Source: Metopolophium dirhodum (taxonomy: Eukaryota > Arthropoda > Insecta > Hemiptera > Aphididae). Taken from it: a stretch of DNA of 64,000 nt. The DNA lies in the NCBI RefSeq assembly GCF_019925205.1, contig NC_083563.1, positions 8,184,001 to 8,248,000 on the forward strand. The letters run 5' to 3'. Position numbers and translations under genes: made by a program. Positions within the stretch are counted from its first letter, which is position 1, and each line of letters begins with the position of its first letter. Shown here one piece after another: positions 1 to 13,458 of the stretch. The notes under the pieces are model-generated. The model was not told the DNA's origin, made no database searches, and saw only the letters and a list, made by a program, of their open reading frames with translations.

Positions 1-720
1 ATCCAACCTTCGACCTAATTGAGTACCGTTAACCTTTCCTTAAATTGAAGAATTTAACTCTATTTCACTAAACAACCCCTATATAAGCGTTTGGAACATT
101 ATTACTATTTCCTATTGTTTCACATTAGTTCTAAGTGTTCTGACTAAGCGTACATTTATCTATCGAGCAAATCCCTCTCGCTTTAAACTAATTATTGTAT
201 ATGAGACAAATTGTAGCAATACAATGAGATACATTATGTGTCTCGAAGCTTGTTAAATACAAATATATTATAATACCATCAAAGTTTATTTATTTATTAT
301 GTTATGTATTCATTTTCACATATGAGTAATTTTCCGATGTTAATCAATACATTTCTCTTTTAAAATATAATACGTTATTTTATTCGAATGCATATTTATG
401 AACTATATACCTAGTAAATATAATAATACATATTTTTAGAAGTTTTAATATCTATTGAAGCTTTCATAACAATATTATGTACCTAGTTGTCAGTTGTTAG
501 TGGACTTTATAGAAAACCGTAAAGGTCGTACTTATATAAATTTAGTACTTATATAATTTATCGATTTCCTATATTATAATTTCATCAAAATACCTAATAC
601 TTTGAAATAATTTATCGGGTAAAATTTAAAATAAAAAATGTTAAATTGTGTAATTGAGTTGTTCACTTTAATTATTATGTTGTTGATCTCTTGAAATGTA
701 AAAGGTAGCAAGATGATTGA
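1..720. other. AT-rich spacer, no gene seen
   Basis: No open frame, element end or repeat could be supported. Confidence 0.7.
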
Positions 721-1051
721 GGGTTGGAAATTCAAAACGTACTATTGCCAAAACTGACAAAATCGAGTTAGATATCGATTTTTATCGAAAAAACATCGAT
801 AGATCAATTTACGTCGTCAGACTTCATCAAAACGTACTGTTTTCTGGTCAAATATGTGATTTAAAATGACTGGTAAATCCAAAACGAACCTTTTCCATAC
901 ATAAACATGATAATATTTAGAAAATCGAAACGTACTTTAACCTGTCTATTAGTTATAAATGGTTTGTTTTTATTGTAAATTTTTAGATACAGAAAAACGC
1001 TCCTCCTGAAAAACCAGTACTTTGACAATAGTACGCTTTGGATTTCCACCC
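721..1051. mobile_element. 331-bp MITE with about 30-bp terminal inverted repeats
   Basis: The left end GGGTTGGAAATTCAAAACGT, continuing ACTATTGCC, is matched by the reverse complement of the right end, GGGTGGAAATCCAAAGCGTA, continuing CTATTGTC. The interior repeats AAAACGTACT-like motifs at about 737, 830 and 926. There is no coding capacity. No clear target duplication is seen, so the superfamily is left open. Confidence 0.7.
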
Positions 1052-1929
1052 ATCAATTTTGAAAAGAAACCACATTTGGTTTTTAAATGAAAAGTTAATG
1101 AGGCTTTTAAAATTAGGAATTATAAAATATTGAACAATACAATTGAAAGATTTAATTTCACACGGTTACTAGGTAATCTATATACTTTAATATTAATGTA
1201 CCTACCTACCTACCTATTTTTTTTTAACCTAGGTAGATATTTTGATAATAATTATATTTAAGTATTTAACTAATGATTATTTAAAAAAAAAAATGTAAGT
1301 GTTAAACTCAAGTTGTTTTTGCTCAAAACTAAAATTTATTGAGATTATAAAACTGAATTGTTCTAAGCCATATATTGTATTTATCGAAAGACTCGTCTTT
1401 GTCATCATTAACACTTTTTAAGATGATATTATATTTTTGGAATACATGAAAATAATTAATGGTTGATATACATTATACGTATAAAAAAAATAAAAAAAAC
1501 ACAGAAGTTATTGTTCTAGAGAAATCATTGAAAAAAAAAAATTTAAATGTTTATAGGTAATAATTTATGAATATAATTAAATGATTAAGTAAGGTAAAAT
1601 CACGTACGTTTTAAACTCGAGGCTCGAACGAAATGTAATTATTTTGACTCAATAATAATTATTATACGCATTTAATTAATATTATTATGATAGTTCACCA
1701 ATCATAAATACAACCCGTTCGTAACCCTGTGTTTAAAATTATTATTGTTGTCTGGCCGATAACAACGACAACGTCCAAAATATGTTATGGCCGCTTATGT
1801 ATAGGAGGTATAATAATAATACGTAGGTAGGTACGCAATATAACTTACTATATTAATTTCGAAGTCTAATCTCACAATTTGTGTTTCTGATAGTCATCAT
1901 ACGCCGTGTAATTAACAAACACACACTTC

Positions 1930-3300
1930 CGCATAATGGTTAGAGGTGGATACGTGCGCGCATATGGGCGTGTAAACAAAAACAACCTTACCGAGGCACA
2001 TTAGCATATTATTTTGATGTGTACCTACCCAGTGTAGGGGGTGGGCGGAGGTGATTTCCTTTCTTCAGACGTTCAAAAGGCTTTGTTTGCTCGTTTTATT
2101 ATTGTTATTATTATTGCTATTAACACGGTGCGCCAACATCCTAGAGCTGGCTGATAAAGGTAATCCCGGAAATTCCGTGTTCGGATGCACACGCGCACCA
2201 CCCACCCACCCACACCACCAACCACCAACCCCTCTGAGGCGTAAAATACGTATGCACACGAACGGGTCGAGCAGCGTTTTATACGCACGTTATTGGTAGA
2301 AGCAGCAGAGTATTCACAATAGACTTAAATTTTAATCTCTTATCCGTTCCGTTATTACGTCTTTGGATTTTATTCAAACACTTAGAACAATATCACTATA
2401 AGAGCCGTTCACATGTGCGGGGATTATCGTGTGAATTACGAGTGGGGAAATGCGATGTACCTACACATAACACCAGCTGTCCTTATTATATCATAAAACC
2501 GATAAAACCATGGTTGATATCGTCCAATATTATAGTATATGTTATTATGTAGGCGCCTATATATATATTATGTATTATACCGTAGTATCCATCACACGTC
2601 CAAATGATTACGTCGTTATCGTCGTCCACAAAATATGATTTAGATGGTAAATAAAGGTTATTTGTTCTGTTAGTGGCGAGGGGTAGATGGCATCGAAATT
2701 ATGCAGTTTTTGCATTTGATGCGTGGACGGATAAACTTACTGACACCGTCCTACTATAATATATATATATATAATCGATTATCGATTTAGGGTTGTGTGA
2801 ATGCGTTACTCCCATTTAAAGTCTGACAACAATTGAATGATTTAAACTGGACCGGAGGTGTGACGGTATATCTGGTACCGGATGGGGAAGTATGCCGCGG
2901 GGGTGAACTTTAACCGCCAAAGTCCCCGTGTGCGCACCCCTTCCACCACCGCCGACGCCAACGCCGCACTCACACTCGGCCACCATCACGTTAATCATCC
3001 CCACCGCAATATGCTCCGTCAGAAATAACATTGCTGATAAAATAAGCATTGTAGTGACTACCGCTAACAGTAGGGTCGTAATTAATGATGTTTAGTCGAA
3101 CGAGTGTCGGTGTAACGGCACCCAGTTAGTATTTTGTTCTCTGTTCGGGTACGCATTAGGGAGGAGGGGAGGGGGGTTGTTGCTCTCCTACCGCTAACCA
3201 CGTCATTGTCATTTCACCATTCTCTTCTCCATGCTCGCATCTCGTCCGATGTGTATTCAAACACGAATTCTCGCGTGAGTGTGTGTTGAATTCCAATAGT
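1930..3300. promoter_or_regulatory. GC-raised, CpG-containing block, possible regulatory region
   Basis: CpG-rich patches (1930-2320, 2400-2470, 2840-3060, 3120-3300) alternate with AT-rich sequence. Open frames of 60-80 codons occur on both strands but start with non-ATG codons or are low complexity (Leu runs from TTA repeats; Pro/His runs). No splice-bounded exon stands out. Confidence 0.25.
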
Positions 3301-4396
3301 TTAAACTACCTATGGGTATCGTATATGTGTGTCGATGATGAATTTGAATGTATTTGCTATGCTTATTTATAAACGGTCAATAATCAATTTAAATTAAAAA
3401 CCATTTTTCGTTTTTTTTTTATTCACTTCAATCGTTGGCCATTTTTTTTACGCGTAGACTCACAGAAATCCTGCTAAAATCATACTAGTATTCATTTGTT
3501 ATAAATAATTGTATAATAGTTTAATTGTATTAATTTATTTTTTATTATTATTTAACTCTCGGAATCATGGCCATTGCAGGGGATTATAATAATATTGTAT
3601 TAATTGTCTGGTGTATGTACACGTAAATACGTAAACATTTTATTCTTTAATACATAATACCGAATAATTAATCGATTTATCATTGTTTTAATAATAATAA
3701 TACCAAGTAGTTTTTTTTTATAAAATAATTAATCGGAGCAAAAATCTTTTGAATTCAAAATACAAAAAAGGTATATTGGTAAAATATCAGTGAAAATGGG
3801 TGGGTGAAAAGGAAAGATAAATTGCCTTTATAAAATACAAACACTCGTTTTTCAATGATCCGAAACATCTGACTTATTATAGGTAACTGCAGTGGTGCTC
3901 CTTTGATTTCTAACGAGTCACGTCCTATATAATACACCAATAAAATATTCGCGATACTATCTTTTTTGATTGAATGACAAAAATGCTCTGTGCAGTTGCT
4001 ATAATATACTATTCACCCTTTGTACGACGTATCTACCTAATATTTATATTATATACGAATGTGTTAGACGCGTTATAGGGAGTTATCTGACCGAAGATGG
4101 TATTCCACGCAGTGCGTGCGCGTGGGTATGCGATTGACGGTAAAAGTGTTTGTAAGAAGGACTCCAATATATTATAATGGATCAGAGAGTGTAATGGTCG
4201 AGGCCGGCAATCGATTTGGAAAAGTTTTACTGCTTCAGAATTTCATTTCCTCGCAAGTTTTCCTCACGTTTACGACCCCTGTTCCCAGCAATCAACCATA
4301 CGAGCGCGCGCGCGCATATCCTATCGCATCCCTTTTCCGCGCCGTCGGGTAACATCACACAGTGTCACGTTTCGTGTTCGAGGCGACATAGAAAGC

Positions 4397-4406
4397 GAGT
4401 GAGTGA

Positions 4407-4440
<34 letters not shown>
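4397..4440. repeat. (GA)n microsatellite
   Basis: A GAGT/GAGA run, mostly pure GA from about 4410 to 4438. It lies in a GC-raised block. GA tracts can bind GAGA-type factors in insect promoters, but no gene start is identified here. Confidence 0.9.
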
Positions 4441-4442
<2 letters not shown>

Positions 4443-4918
4443 CAACAGCATTCGCCAACAGCGGTGGCAGTATATAGCAACAAATTGCTTTCTTTCTACT
4501 TTAAGTGGTGTCGGCGGCTGTGGTGGAGGAGGAGACCGTTAATATGACTTATAAAACGCGACCGTAATAGTGGTTGTATCTCAGTATTGGTATACAAGTA
4601 TTAGGAGTGGCGGTGTTAGTATATATATATAATAGCTATATATATGTAGCAGAGACAATGCACATTGGCACTCCATGTGTACGGTATAAAACGTCACGTG
4701 CAAATCACATATTCTTCTTTCATATTGTTCTACTCGCCCGTTATTGTAAAAACACCGATCATTACAACGCGCGCACAAGCGTTATATTATTAATAATATA
4801 GAATCTGCCCTACATATATGTGTATAAGGCGCAGATGGCCGACAAATCCGCGAGATTTTATTGAAAACCCACAAAGTTTGCAGGCATCGCGTGAAACTTG
4901 CGTTATTCACTGTGATGG

Positions 4919-4940
4919 CGACGACGACGACGACGACGAC
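4919..4940. repeat. (CGA)n microsatellite
   Basis: Seven perfect CGA units. Confidence 0.9.
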
Positions 4941-5631
4941 GTACATTGTAATAGTATATAATATTATTACGTACATATACTTTTTACCTTAGTATGTGCA
5001 CACAAACACATCTATCACAATAATAATTCACGTCAGTTTAACTGCAGTGTGTGTTGTCATGACGAGTTCTACTCGAGAGTACGTTACCCTGCACCGTGGA
5101 TGTTATCTGCGTGTCGTCTCGGCACCTGTCATAAACCCTGCAACAAGCCAAACCGTCAGTGCGATGACGTATTCATTACAATTTACAATGCATAACAATA
5201 GACATGGATTATTATAAATGCATTGTGTTAAACTACATTGTGTGTTTTGAACTTTGAAGACCACCGGTGTATATTATACCGTCTAATCCAATTCAATATT
5301 TTCATGTTACAATATGATATAATATTCAGATAGGTAAATTATAACAGTTATTTAAATTAAAGTAGATTAATAATTGAATAATGCACAACATTATCTCAAT
5401 TAGATTTAATTAGATTTTACATAAACAACGTGTATAATATAACGACATAATAATATGTGAACATTTGTAACTAATTCAAAACTTAAATTATTATAAATTG
5501 TCTTCAGATATTAATATAGCAAATTAAAACATTGTATACCAAAATTTAGTAACGATTTGTTTATTGCCTGTTGACTATTGTGCAAAATTGATTGTTTTAA
5601 TTTTATGTTTATGTTATGTTATGATATATAA

Positions 5632-6083
5632 CAGGGGTCGGCAATAGGCGACCAAAATCCGGGCCGTGGAGGGAAAATTTTGGACCGCCTGCAAAAAATT
5701 TTTTTAATGCTGTTTTCCGCACATTATATAGATATTTGATCTATTTGTATGTTGTATTTGGATGTATTTTGACTCTACATGTACATTATATGGGAAACTT
5801 CGTTCTCCAAAATGACGTTTTTAAAGAATAAATATCGTTAAAAATTAACTGATCCCCACCTTGAACACTTTGCGCATTAGTTGTTCTTCAAGAGTACCAA
5901 ATTTTAAAAAACTGGCTAATATTATATTATGTTGAATAATTTCCTTTAAATATCTTGAACTGTATTTTTAACAAAAAATAAACACATTCGATATATTAAC
6001 TAATATTTAAGTTTTTTTCTGGCCCTTGAACATTTTTTTTTAAAATTATCTGGACCGCCATAGAATTTAATTGCCGACCCCTG
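5632..6083. mobile_element. hAT-type MITE (452 bp), intact ends and TSD
   Basis: Both ends begin CAGGGGTCGGCAAT (14 bp, perfect inverted repeat), a classic hAT terminus. The element is flanked by an exact 8-bp duplication, ATATATAA, at 5624-5631 and 6084-6091. The inside shows paired GGACCGCC and GGCC motifs near each end and no transposase ORF. It is a non-autonomous copy and the perfect TSD suggests fairly recent insertion. Confidence 0.92.
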
Positions 6084-6091
6084 ATATATAA

Positions 6092-9000
6092 TATTTGATT
6101 TAGGTGCATAATATATTATATAGGTATCCACTTTTTACTAACCAATTATATTAAGTTCTAAGTAGGTATATTATACTATATAATATACTTCAATGTTCAA
6201 TGAATACTCTATTTAAAGTTATCAATTGACAATTACATAATATAATAACAATAATCTATCTACTATATATTTGTTTATTGAGGTTCTTTAATTTATTGTT
6301 GAGTTAAAATTACTTGTACATACTATACGTACCGGTCATACAATATAATGAGAAATATCAAAACACAATTCTATATTTTTCAATAAATGTTAAAGTTTAT
6401 AAGTAGGTACCTATAAAAGTTTTAATATTTTACCTAAGTTCTATTTTTTTTAAATTAGTTTTTACGCAACATGCATTTTTTAAATAACGGAGCCATCACA
6501 TACACGTATACTATTAAATGTAGAATCACCTTATTATTTCAAAAGCTACTTGACATTTTTATTTTTATTTTTACCATTAAACATCTGTCGATGTGTCTAA
6601 TAACTATTATTATAGTGACATTATTGTATTGTACACGTTAGAGCGATGGAATTATTTTTTAGCAACAAGAAATTGCATCTGAATTATTTAATACAACTCA
6701 AAAGCTCTTTAAAAGAATCGTAGCGTGACCAGTCCTTTGGAACAAATTATTATACAATTGTATTACGTGCAGTGCATCGTAATAATAGTGTTATATTATT
6801 TATGATTTCTCAGATGTAAACTCCATTGTATAGAACATTCTATAAAATTGATTGGACAACTATAACATGATCGAATCGACTGTCTATTTTTAATAATAAA
6901 ATATTACCGAACGTTTTAATTCATCGCTCATTAGTTATCATTTAACAAATATCGATATTAATAAAATATTGAATAATACATTGGTAAAATGGTGTAGAGT
7001 ATAAATAGGTACACATATTTAAAATTAATGAATTATTTCTTAATGTCTAACCAAGAGGTAAGTTTGAATAAATAACTGTATTCTAAAATTTAAATTGTAC
7101 TACTATAGTACTATTCTAACTTTATTACTTAATATCAAATATTTTAATATTTTACAGACAATTATAATTAGGATCTAATGTAATTGTTATATTCCCACCT
7201 TGATACAATGATACTATCCTGAGTACAATTTTTTATTTAAAAATGTTATAAGTATTTATTTACATAATATATCATGTATTACACTTTGCCAATAAGAACA
7301 TAATCAGTGCAATTAATACCTTTATAATGTAAAATTACATTCTATTATATAGGTACCATGTACCTACATGTGTGTTAAAAACTTAATATATTGTTTCAAT
7401 GTCTTAGTTCAATATTTTAATATACATTTTTTATTTTATAATAGCTAACATAGCGAATGTATTTATTATAGTACCATGTATATATCTTAAATTATAATAT
7501 ATTTTTATAAAATTATTGTCATACCTACATAATAGTATTAAATATGTTGACACCAATTGGTATTAATTTATAGTTTTATTTTACCTTCCCTCATTGATAT
7601 AATTATAATGCGATGAAGTATTTGACATTAACAATATAAAGACGGTGGCAACTAGAATGGCATAATAGCAACTAACATAATAGAGATAAATCAATACCTG
7701 AACGTTTTTAAGTCTTTTTTGCCTTATCATGTTGAAGAAAATGGGGGTAGGGGGTCACATAATATACGTCGATGGAATCTAAAATATCTCGTTTTTGTGA
7801 AAGATTTCATCCGGGAAATTGGAAAACCCACGTAGAGCGATAATTATTTTTGAGCTATAAATTCACCATGGCGAAATAAACTCAAACCACCCGCTGGGAC
7901 AAACGTTTTATATAGGTTTATATATTTTCAAAACACCAGAAAAAAATAATAATAAACGACCAGAAAACCACTCCTTAGTCCCTAACGGCCGTTATGGATT
8001 GTTAATTTTTATGATACAAAAAAACTTTCTTAGTACAATTCAAAAGTAAAAGATCTTCGTTTAAATAATAACTACCAAACGGATAAACGTTTTTCAAGTA
8101 ATATTTAGCAATATTGATAAGCAAATAACAATACATTATATAAACTATTCATTAGTGGGTACTTAGAACGATAGTAGGTATAGTAACTACATCGTATAAG
8201 TAGTAAATACTAATGAACTAGGTACCATTTCATACGATTTTTTTAAAACTCACCAAACATTAGGTTAGGTATCAGAAGCAGAACAACACGACTTCTTATG
8301 ATTAGATTCAATATGTGTGTAATAATAATGGACTCATGTTTATCAAACAATACAGTTATACGTAACCAATAAACATTGAATAATTTAATTTACAGTATAC
8401 CAATAATATAATATCTTATTCAAAATATAATTAAATGTATATAAATATAATGCCTACATGCTATGTATTATGACTTTTTGCAATGTTGATTTAAACATCG
8501 ATTCATTATATTTATTGGATTTTTTTCCCTACCAATAAATTGAAGTTGTACCTATTTACTTCCATAAAATATTTCTTTAAAAAAATTATTACATCAGATT
8601 AATCAAATTAATAGCCTTGTAAAGTTTGAACAAAGATAAATGTCCTCCCAGTAAGTCTAAAAACATAAACATAATTAATTAAATGTTAATTTAATAAAGA
8701 AGTTTGCTCATTTTAACGAGTGAGTCAGGCTTGTACTCCTTTCAAATAAAGTTTCACAAATCTTTTCTTGAAAATTTTAATAGATTTTTACATACACTGT
8801 AGTAGCACACATGCTTATTGTGTTAAAATAAAATAAATCACAAAACCCAAAATTCGTAGGTAATTAAAAATAATATGCTACTCACACACATAGATTATGG
8901 TATCATCATAGCTATCAAAATATCAAATGTAAAAAAAAAGACTTGAAGACTATATTAGTCATAATATATTACATAACATAATATTATATTATTCAACTGT

Positions 9001-10739
9001 TGTATACATTGCATTTTATATTTAATTTTATTGAAAAGTGATTTTTTTATAACGTGTATATAATATTAGTGTACTTATAATATTATTTTTTGTTAGTGTT
9101 AGTAATCAATAATAATTGTATATTTTATTTATTATTCTGTAGATACCCTGTCATTAAGAATCAAAAAATGAACTCAGTTCGTGTACAGTCGAGACTACTA
9201 TTGCTTTGATGGCGTTCACGAGTAAAATATTTGACACGTCTTTGATTCTGAATGAAAAAGAAATTATTACATCGAATAGAATAGTGTTGTATATGTACCT
9301 ACTGTCAAAATAACATAAAAACACATTCCAATTTGATTTGATCGTTATTTTAATATTTTATTTTACTACTCAATGTGAAAAACGAATACATTTTTCTTGA
9401 TATATATGCGTATGAATGATTTCCATTGATTTTAATGCATACGATTCATACAATTCATATTGAAATGAGAAAACGAAATGTAATATTCAGTTATTCAATA
9501 TATTATTTACAATCGTTCGTAATATGAATTTTCTATGCTCAATAAGTATATGATTTAACGTCAGCCACACGATTAATCAATCAAAACGCCGAAGTCTATA
9601 TAATCTCTGTTTTAACATGATAATACAGGACAAAAAAAAAATGGCAAAGAATCCAATGTACTACGAAAAGGGTTTCTTCCTAAGGGATAACATGTCTAAA
9701 ATTCGGCCCTTAAACACGTCATTACAGCCCGATAACGCTAACGTCTGCTTTATAAACAGCACACAAAAGAACGGAACAGATAAGAGAACCATAAACACAC
9801 TTCCCCAAGTCCTTTGAAAAATCCCCTGTTTGCTGCTATATTAATATCCCGGGTAGGATAAAAAAATCTTTCTTTTGGGTAAAATGTTATTTATACAATA
9901 GGAATATCAACGAAGTCAGGAATCAATCCAGACAAAAACATAATAATAGGAGAGAAATACAATATTAATTTATAAACCATAAAACTTAAATTTATATGAA
10001 ACATACCTAATTATAACATGACGTATAATATATAGTTTAAAATAATTATAAAATGAATGCTTAATAATGTTATATTTATTTAGTTTATTATATTTTTAAC
10101 GTGTTTAAACGTGTTTATTTATATAGTAATTATATAGACATGATTGCGCGTATTATTTTAATTAAATACATAGACATAAAAGTATTAGGATTTTCATTGT
10201 ATAAAATATTTAATCGTGTTAATAATAATTAATATACATAAAATATTGTACAAAAGTAAATTATATTATTCCAGTACGCCTTAATCAACTATAATTACCA
10301 CCATGATAATTCAATAATGTAGAAATGCTTAGTATAATATGATATTTAATATATTTAATAATATAATAACTTATTCTATAATTTACATTACTTTATTGAA
10401 TTATTTATCGAAATATTTAATTGAATAATTTATATAACACAAATTTTTAAGAAAAATAAATAGTTTTAATAAACTATTTATCAACTAAAAATTATAATTT
10501 ACCAACAATTAATAATTTATTACAAATTATGAAAATTTCATATTTTATTTACATGTTAATTACATATTAACACTTGCAATTAATTATTAATATTTGTTGA
10601 TAAGAAAAAAATCAGGTTTAATTTATAACTCATATAATATAACTAATGTTATAAACTTACCAACATAATATATTTGTTGAATTAAATGCAAATTTTGTTA
10701 TTTTGTCGGGAAAATAAAACTAAGTAAACATTATTTAAG
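6092..10739. other. AT-rich spacer
   Basis: Contains one TAGGTACCTA (6404), the weak ORF at 9617, and a small imperfect hairpin with arms CATTAAGAATCAAA (9151) and TTTGATTCTGAATG (9240). No gene or intact element was seen. Confidence 0.6.
9617..9817 (+). CDS. Unrecognised 66-codon ORF, weak candidate
   Basis: An ATG at 9617 opens 66 codons in a locally GC-raised patch (about 9600-9850). The product is polar (KNPMYYEKGFFLRDN in the first half), has no membrane segment or signal, and matches no family I know. The first codons include an A run. Most likely chance or a decayed element piece. Confidence 0.18.
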   Translation: MIIQDKKKMAKNPMYYEKGFFLRDNMSKIRPLNTSLQPDNANVCFINSTQKNGTDKRTINTLPQVL

Positions 10740-11225
10740 ACACATAGGAAAACAGATATGGGAGAAAAATAACATTCTTAGCAAAACGAATCAAAAAAGA
10801 GATAAAACAATGAATGTAACAATATCCTATTGTAATTCTGATATAGAATACACAAAGAAAAAAATACCTAGGACAAACATTTCCGTCAAACAGTCATAAT
10901 ATGGAGAATTTAAGAAAGATACAAATAGCATCCAGCGTATGCAATAAACTGGATGAAACTTCCGGTTCAACCAAAGACGTACAACTGTAATAAAGTTCAT
11001 TGTTTACCGTGTATTTGATTAAATTTGGTAAACACGGAAACAAATGTATTTACAGCAAATGCTGAAATCAACAATTTAAAATTAAATTCGAATTCAAAAG
11101 TGTAAAACAAATCACTATAATATGGTATCCAAAGAAGTCTGGAAATTCTACGAGAACATCAGAGAGACAACCTGAAGACGTCCCTAAACTCATTTTGACA
11201 CCTATACGATCACTCTTTAGTAAAT
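10740..11225 (+). pseudogene. Decayed LINE (non-LTR) reverse transcriptase fragment
   Basis: Translation across frames gives the end of a LINE reverse transcriptase. Upstream of the core is a KTK-like stretch with a TMNVTISYCN-type strand. From 10862 one frame reads KYLGQTFPSNSHNMENLRKI then QIASSVCNKLDETSGSTKDV before a stop near 10990. This matches the KYLG, RIQIA-NKL and S-KDV motifs of LINE reverse transcriptases. Further on, in shifted frames, come an ETNVFTANAE-like stretch (the usual ETW-LT of the family), then FKSVKQI and WYPKKSGNSTRTSE. Several frameshifts and stops break the gene, so it is a relic. No 5' part, 3' tail or target duplication is visible. The clade is not assigned. Confidence 0.72.
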
Positions 11226-11395
11226 GTTAATAATAATTAAGTTTATAGATAGCAGCTGAGAATTTATTACACTTTCGTAATATTACAATTCAGTGTACCG
11301 TTAACACTTCAAACCACAAAAGGACCCAAACAAATAAATTTAGAACACACACCCAATTTTTAATGACATACATCTTTCATACAGTTCATTAAAAT

Positions 11396-13450
11396 TAAGG
11401 CTGGCAAGTTAATGATAAAATTTTGTTCACTTAACTATTTTTTTTTTTAACTAAACAATATATGGATTTAATATAATATCAATAAAGTATTGAAGTCTAA
11501 AATTAAGTTAACATATATCATTTAGTATCAAAATAGATGACTCAACTTAAATCAATAAGTTAAGTTAATAGAAAAATTAGGCATTAAGTATTGAGATATG
11601 CAGCGTCGTTTATTTTAATTTATGGCAGACACCATCGATGCCCTTGTTTATATTTTTTTCCCACATTAATTAAAAAAAAATTACTTTGGAAAACGTATGT
11701 CACGGATAAGTTTGTACGAGGCCTACTTCATGGTGTGGTCGATTACCATTTAAATTTTAAATCCAAAACTGAAAATAAGTCTTGTCCACAAATTAGATAA
11801 TAATTGCGGATAGAATATTATAAAACAGTATTAATTGTGATTTATAAGAACTTACTAGCTGGATATTCCAGCTCCGCCCGTGTGAATAGTTATTTTTTTT
11901 GTTGCAAATCCTATATGTATAGTATATATATACGCTAGATAGGTATATCTCTGTTTTAGTGTAGGTATCTCAGTTTTAGTGTACCTCAGTTCATGGACAC
12001 ATTGGCGTCAGTGTACCTATAGCTTTGTGAAAAATTTTGACCTAGATGGCCAACCACAAGTTTTGGATTGGATTTAGCACTTGGTATATTTTTTAAGGTG
12101 GTTTTAACTACTTACTCTCTAAACTTTTCTGCCATATCTAAAATCAATCTCTGAGGTTTTTGTAAAATTAAATTGATTAGATTTTGAGTATTTATAAGCT
12201 ACACACATACAATATGATTTTAAGATATAGGTAGTTTCTTTAATTGACACAATGTAAACGCAATGATTCTATGCATGCTTGTACCTGATCTGCCCAAATA
12301 GCCAATGGCAACCATTTATATATAAAAAAAAATGTTTAAATTTCCACCGAAAATCTCAAAATCCTTGTTTGAGAACCTTTTTATAATACGAATTTCGGAA
12401 AATCATTTCTTTGTGAGTATTTACATCATAAAACGAAACTATACCGATCAAATTTCATACTCATATTATTGTCAGTGGTTACGGTTAGGCAATTATTAAT
12501 TAATCAGGACAAATTCTTTTTATATATTATATGTATAGTTTTTGGCCCCAGCCAATTTCGTAATAAAATATAAATAAATAGTTAAACGTTCCTAAGTAAA
12601 ACAAAAAACAATGGTTGGTATACAAACATTTTTATAGTATTTATAAGTGTACTTATTTACAAAAAAAAAAATAATAACAATACCAATTTCTACTATTATT
12701 ATTATAATCTGTAACCAATGGCAACCATCTATAAACAAAAACAAATTTCAATATTCACTGCGAATTTCAATATTCCTGTCGAACCACCCCTTAAAAATGC
12801 GAATATCGCAAAGTTCTTTCTGATTACACATCTAGGTCATATTTAGAGAAACCACTATTCGAAATTTCAAGTTCGTATGTTTTGTAGTATTTGATATGTA
12901 GCTATAAACGAGTGGGTGAGTGAGTGAGTAGTATTTGACTTATATACTTTTTATTATGATACTAAAACAGCAACTGGTTATAGTAAATACTTATCACTAA
13001 GTACTAATAATAGCATCATTGTAGACGTGCAGTGAGTGGGGAAAGAAAAAAAAAATATATGTATTATTCACCTATAATATTGTACTACCTAGGTACAAAA
13101 TGATAAATATAAATTTAAGCAGGCACATACAACGATAATCGTATTAATAAATATTGTGAGTACCTATAACTCGCGGGATTGTGGCTATTAATATAGTCTT
13201 CAGACGGGTGCCTAATGTTTCCCCTATATTATTATTATTGTTGTTTACTATGATTAATGTGTTTTTACCGTAAAATAACAATACAAAATCATAACATCTC
13301 TTTTTTTTTTGATAATATTTTCAACACTTTATGAAGTTATTTATATCAAGTCGAGTTGATAACAATGTTAAGCCAACCAGCTTACTCAATAAGTTAAAAA
13401 TAACTCAACTTGCAACATATTAGCTAACTCGTTATTGCCCCACAGCATTG
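11396..13450. mobile_element. Old hAT-like element, interrupted by another repeat
   Basis: The left end TAAGGCTGGCAAGTTAATGA resembles the terminus of the hAT at 19850. The right end, read in reverse, is CAATGCTGTGGGGCAATAAC followed by GAGTTAGC. Subterminal TTAAGTTAA-like repeats occur near both ends. Flanks ATTAAAAT (11388-11395) and ACTAAAAT (13451-13458) agree at 7 of 8 bases. The central kilobase is a different repeat (11855-12960). The copy looks old and the borders are inferred. Confidence 0.5.
11855..12960. repeat. Unclassified interspersed repeat with two diverged internal units
   Basis: The segment opens with ACTAGCTGGATATTCCAGCT, followed by CCGCCCGTGTG, and closes with GAGTGGGTGAGTGAGTGAGT before an AT tail. 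Inside, a unit starting CCAATGGCAACCAT occurs twice (about 12300 and 12716). Each copy is followed by related sequence with AACC-x-CTT and GCGAATxTCG-type blocks, so the interior is a diverged tandem duplication of roughly 420 bp. There is no ORF of note. The class is not resolved. Confidence 0.5.
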
Positions 13451-13458
13451 ACTAAAAT

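Larger units (their letters stand above)
4081..5220. promoter_or_regulatory. Second GC-raised block with microsatellites, possible promoter
   Basis: CpG-rich sequence around the GA tract at 4397, followed by GGTGGCAGTATATAGCAACA and a GGCGGCTGTGGTGGAGGAGG stretch. Short frames occur on both strands. It could be a promoter or untranslated exon of a gene outside the window; nothing confirms this. Confidence 0.25.

Noticed and set aside
2051..2299. 82-codon ORF with a poly-Leu stretch like a signal peptide
   Set aside because: Starts with GTG, the Leu run comes from a TTA microsatellite, and the rest is low complexity.
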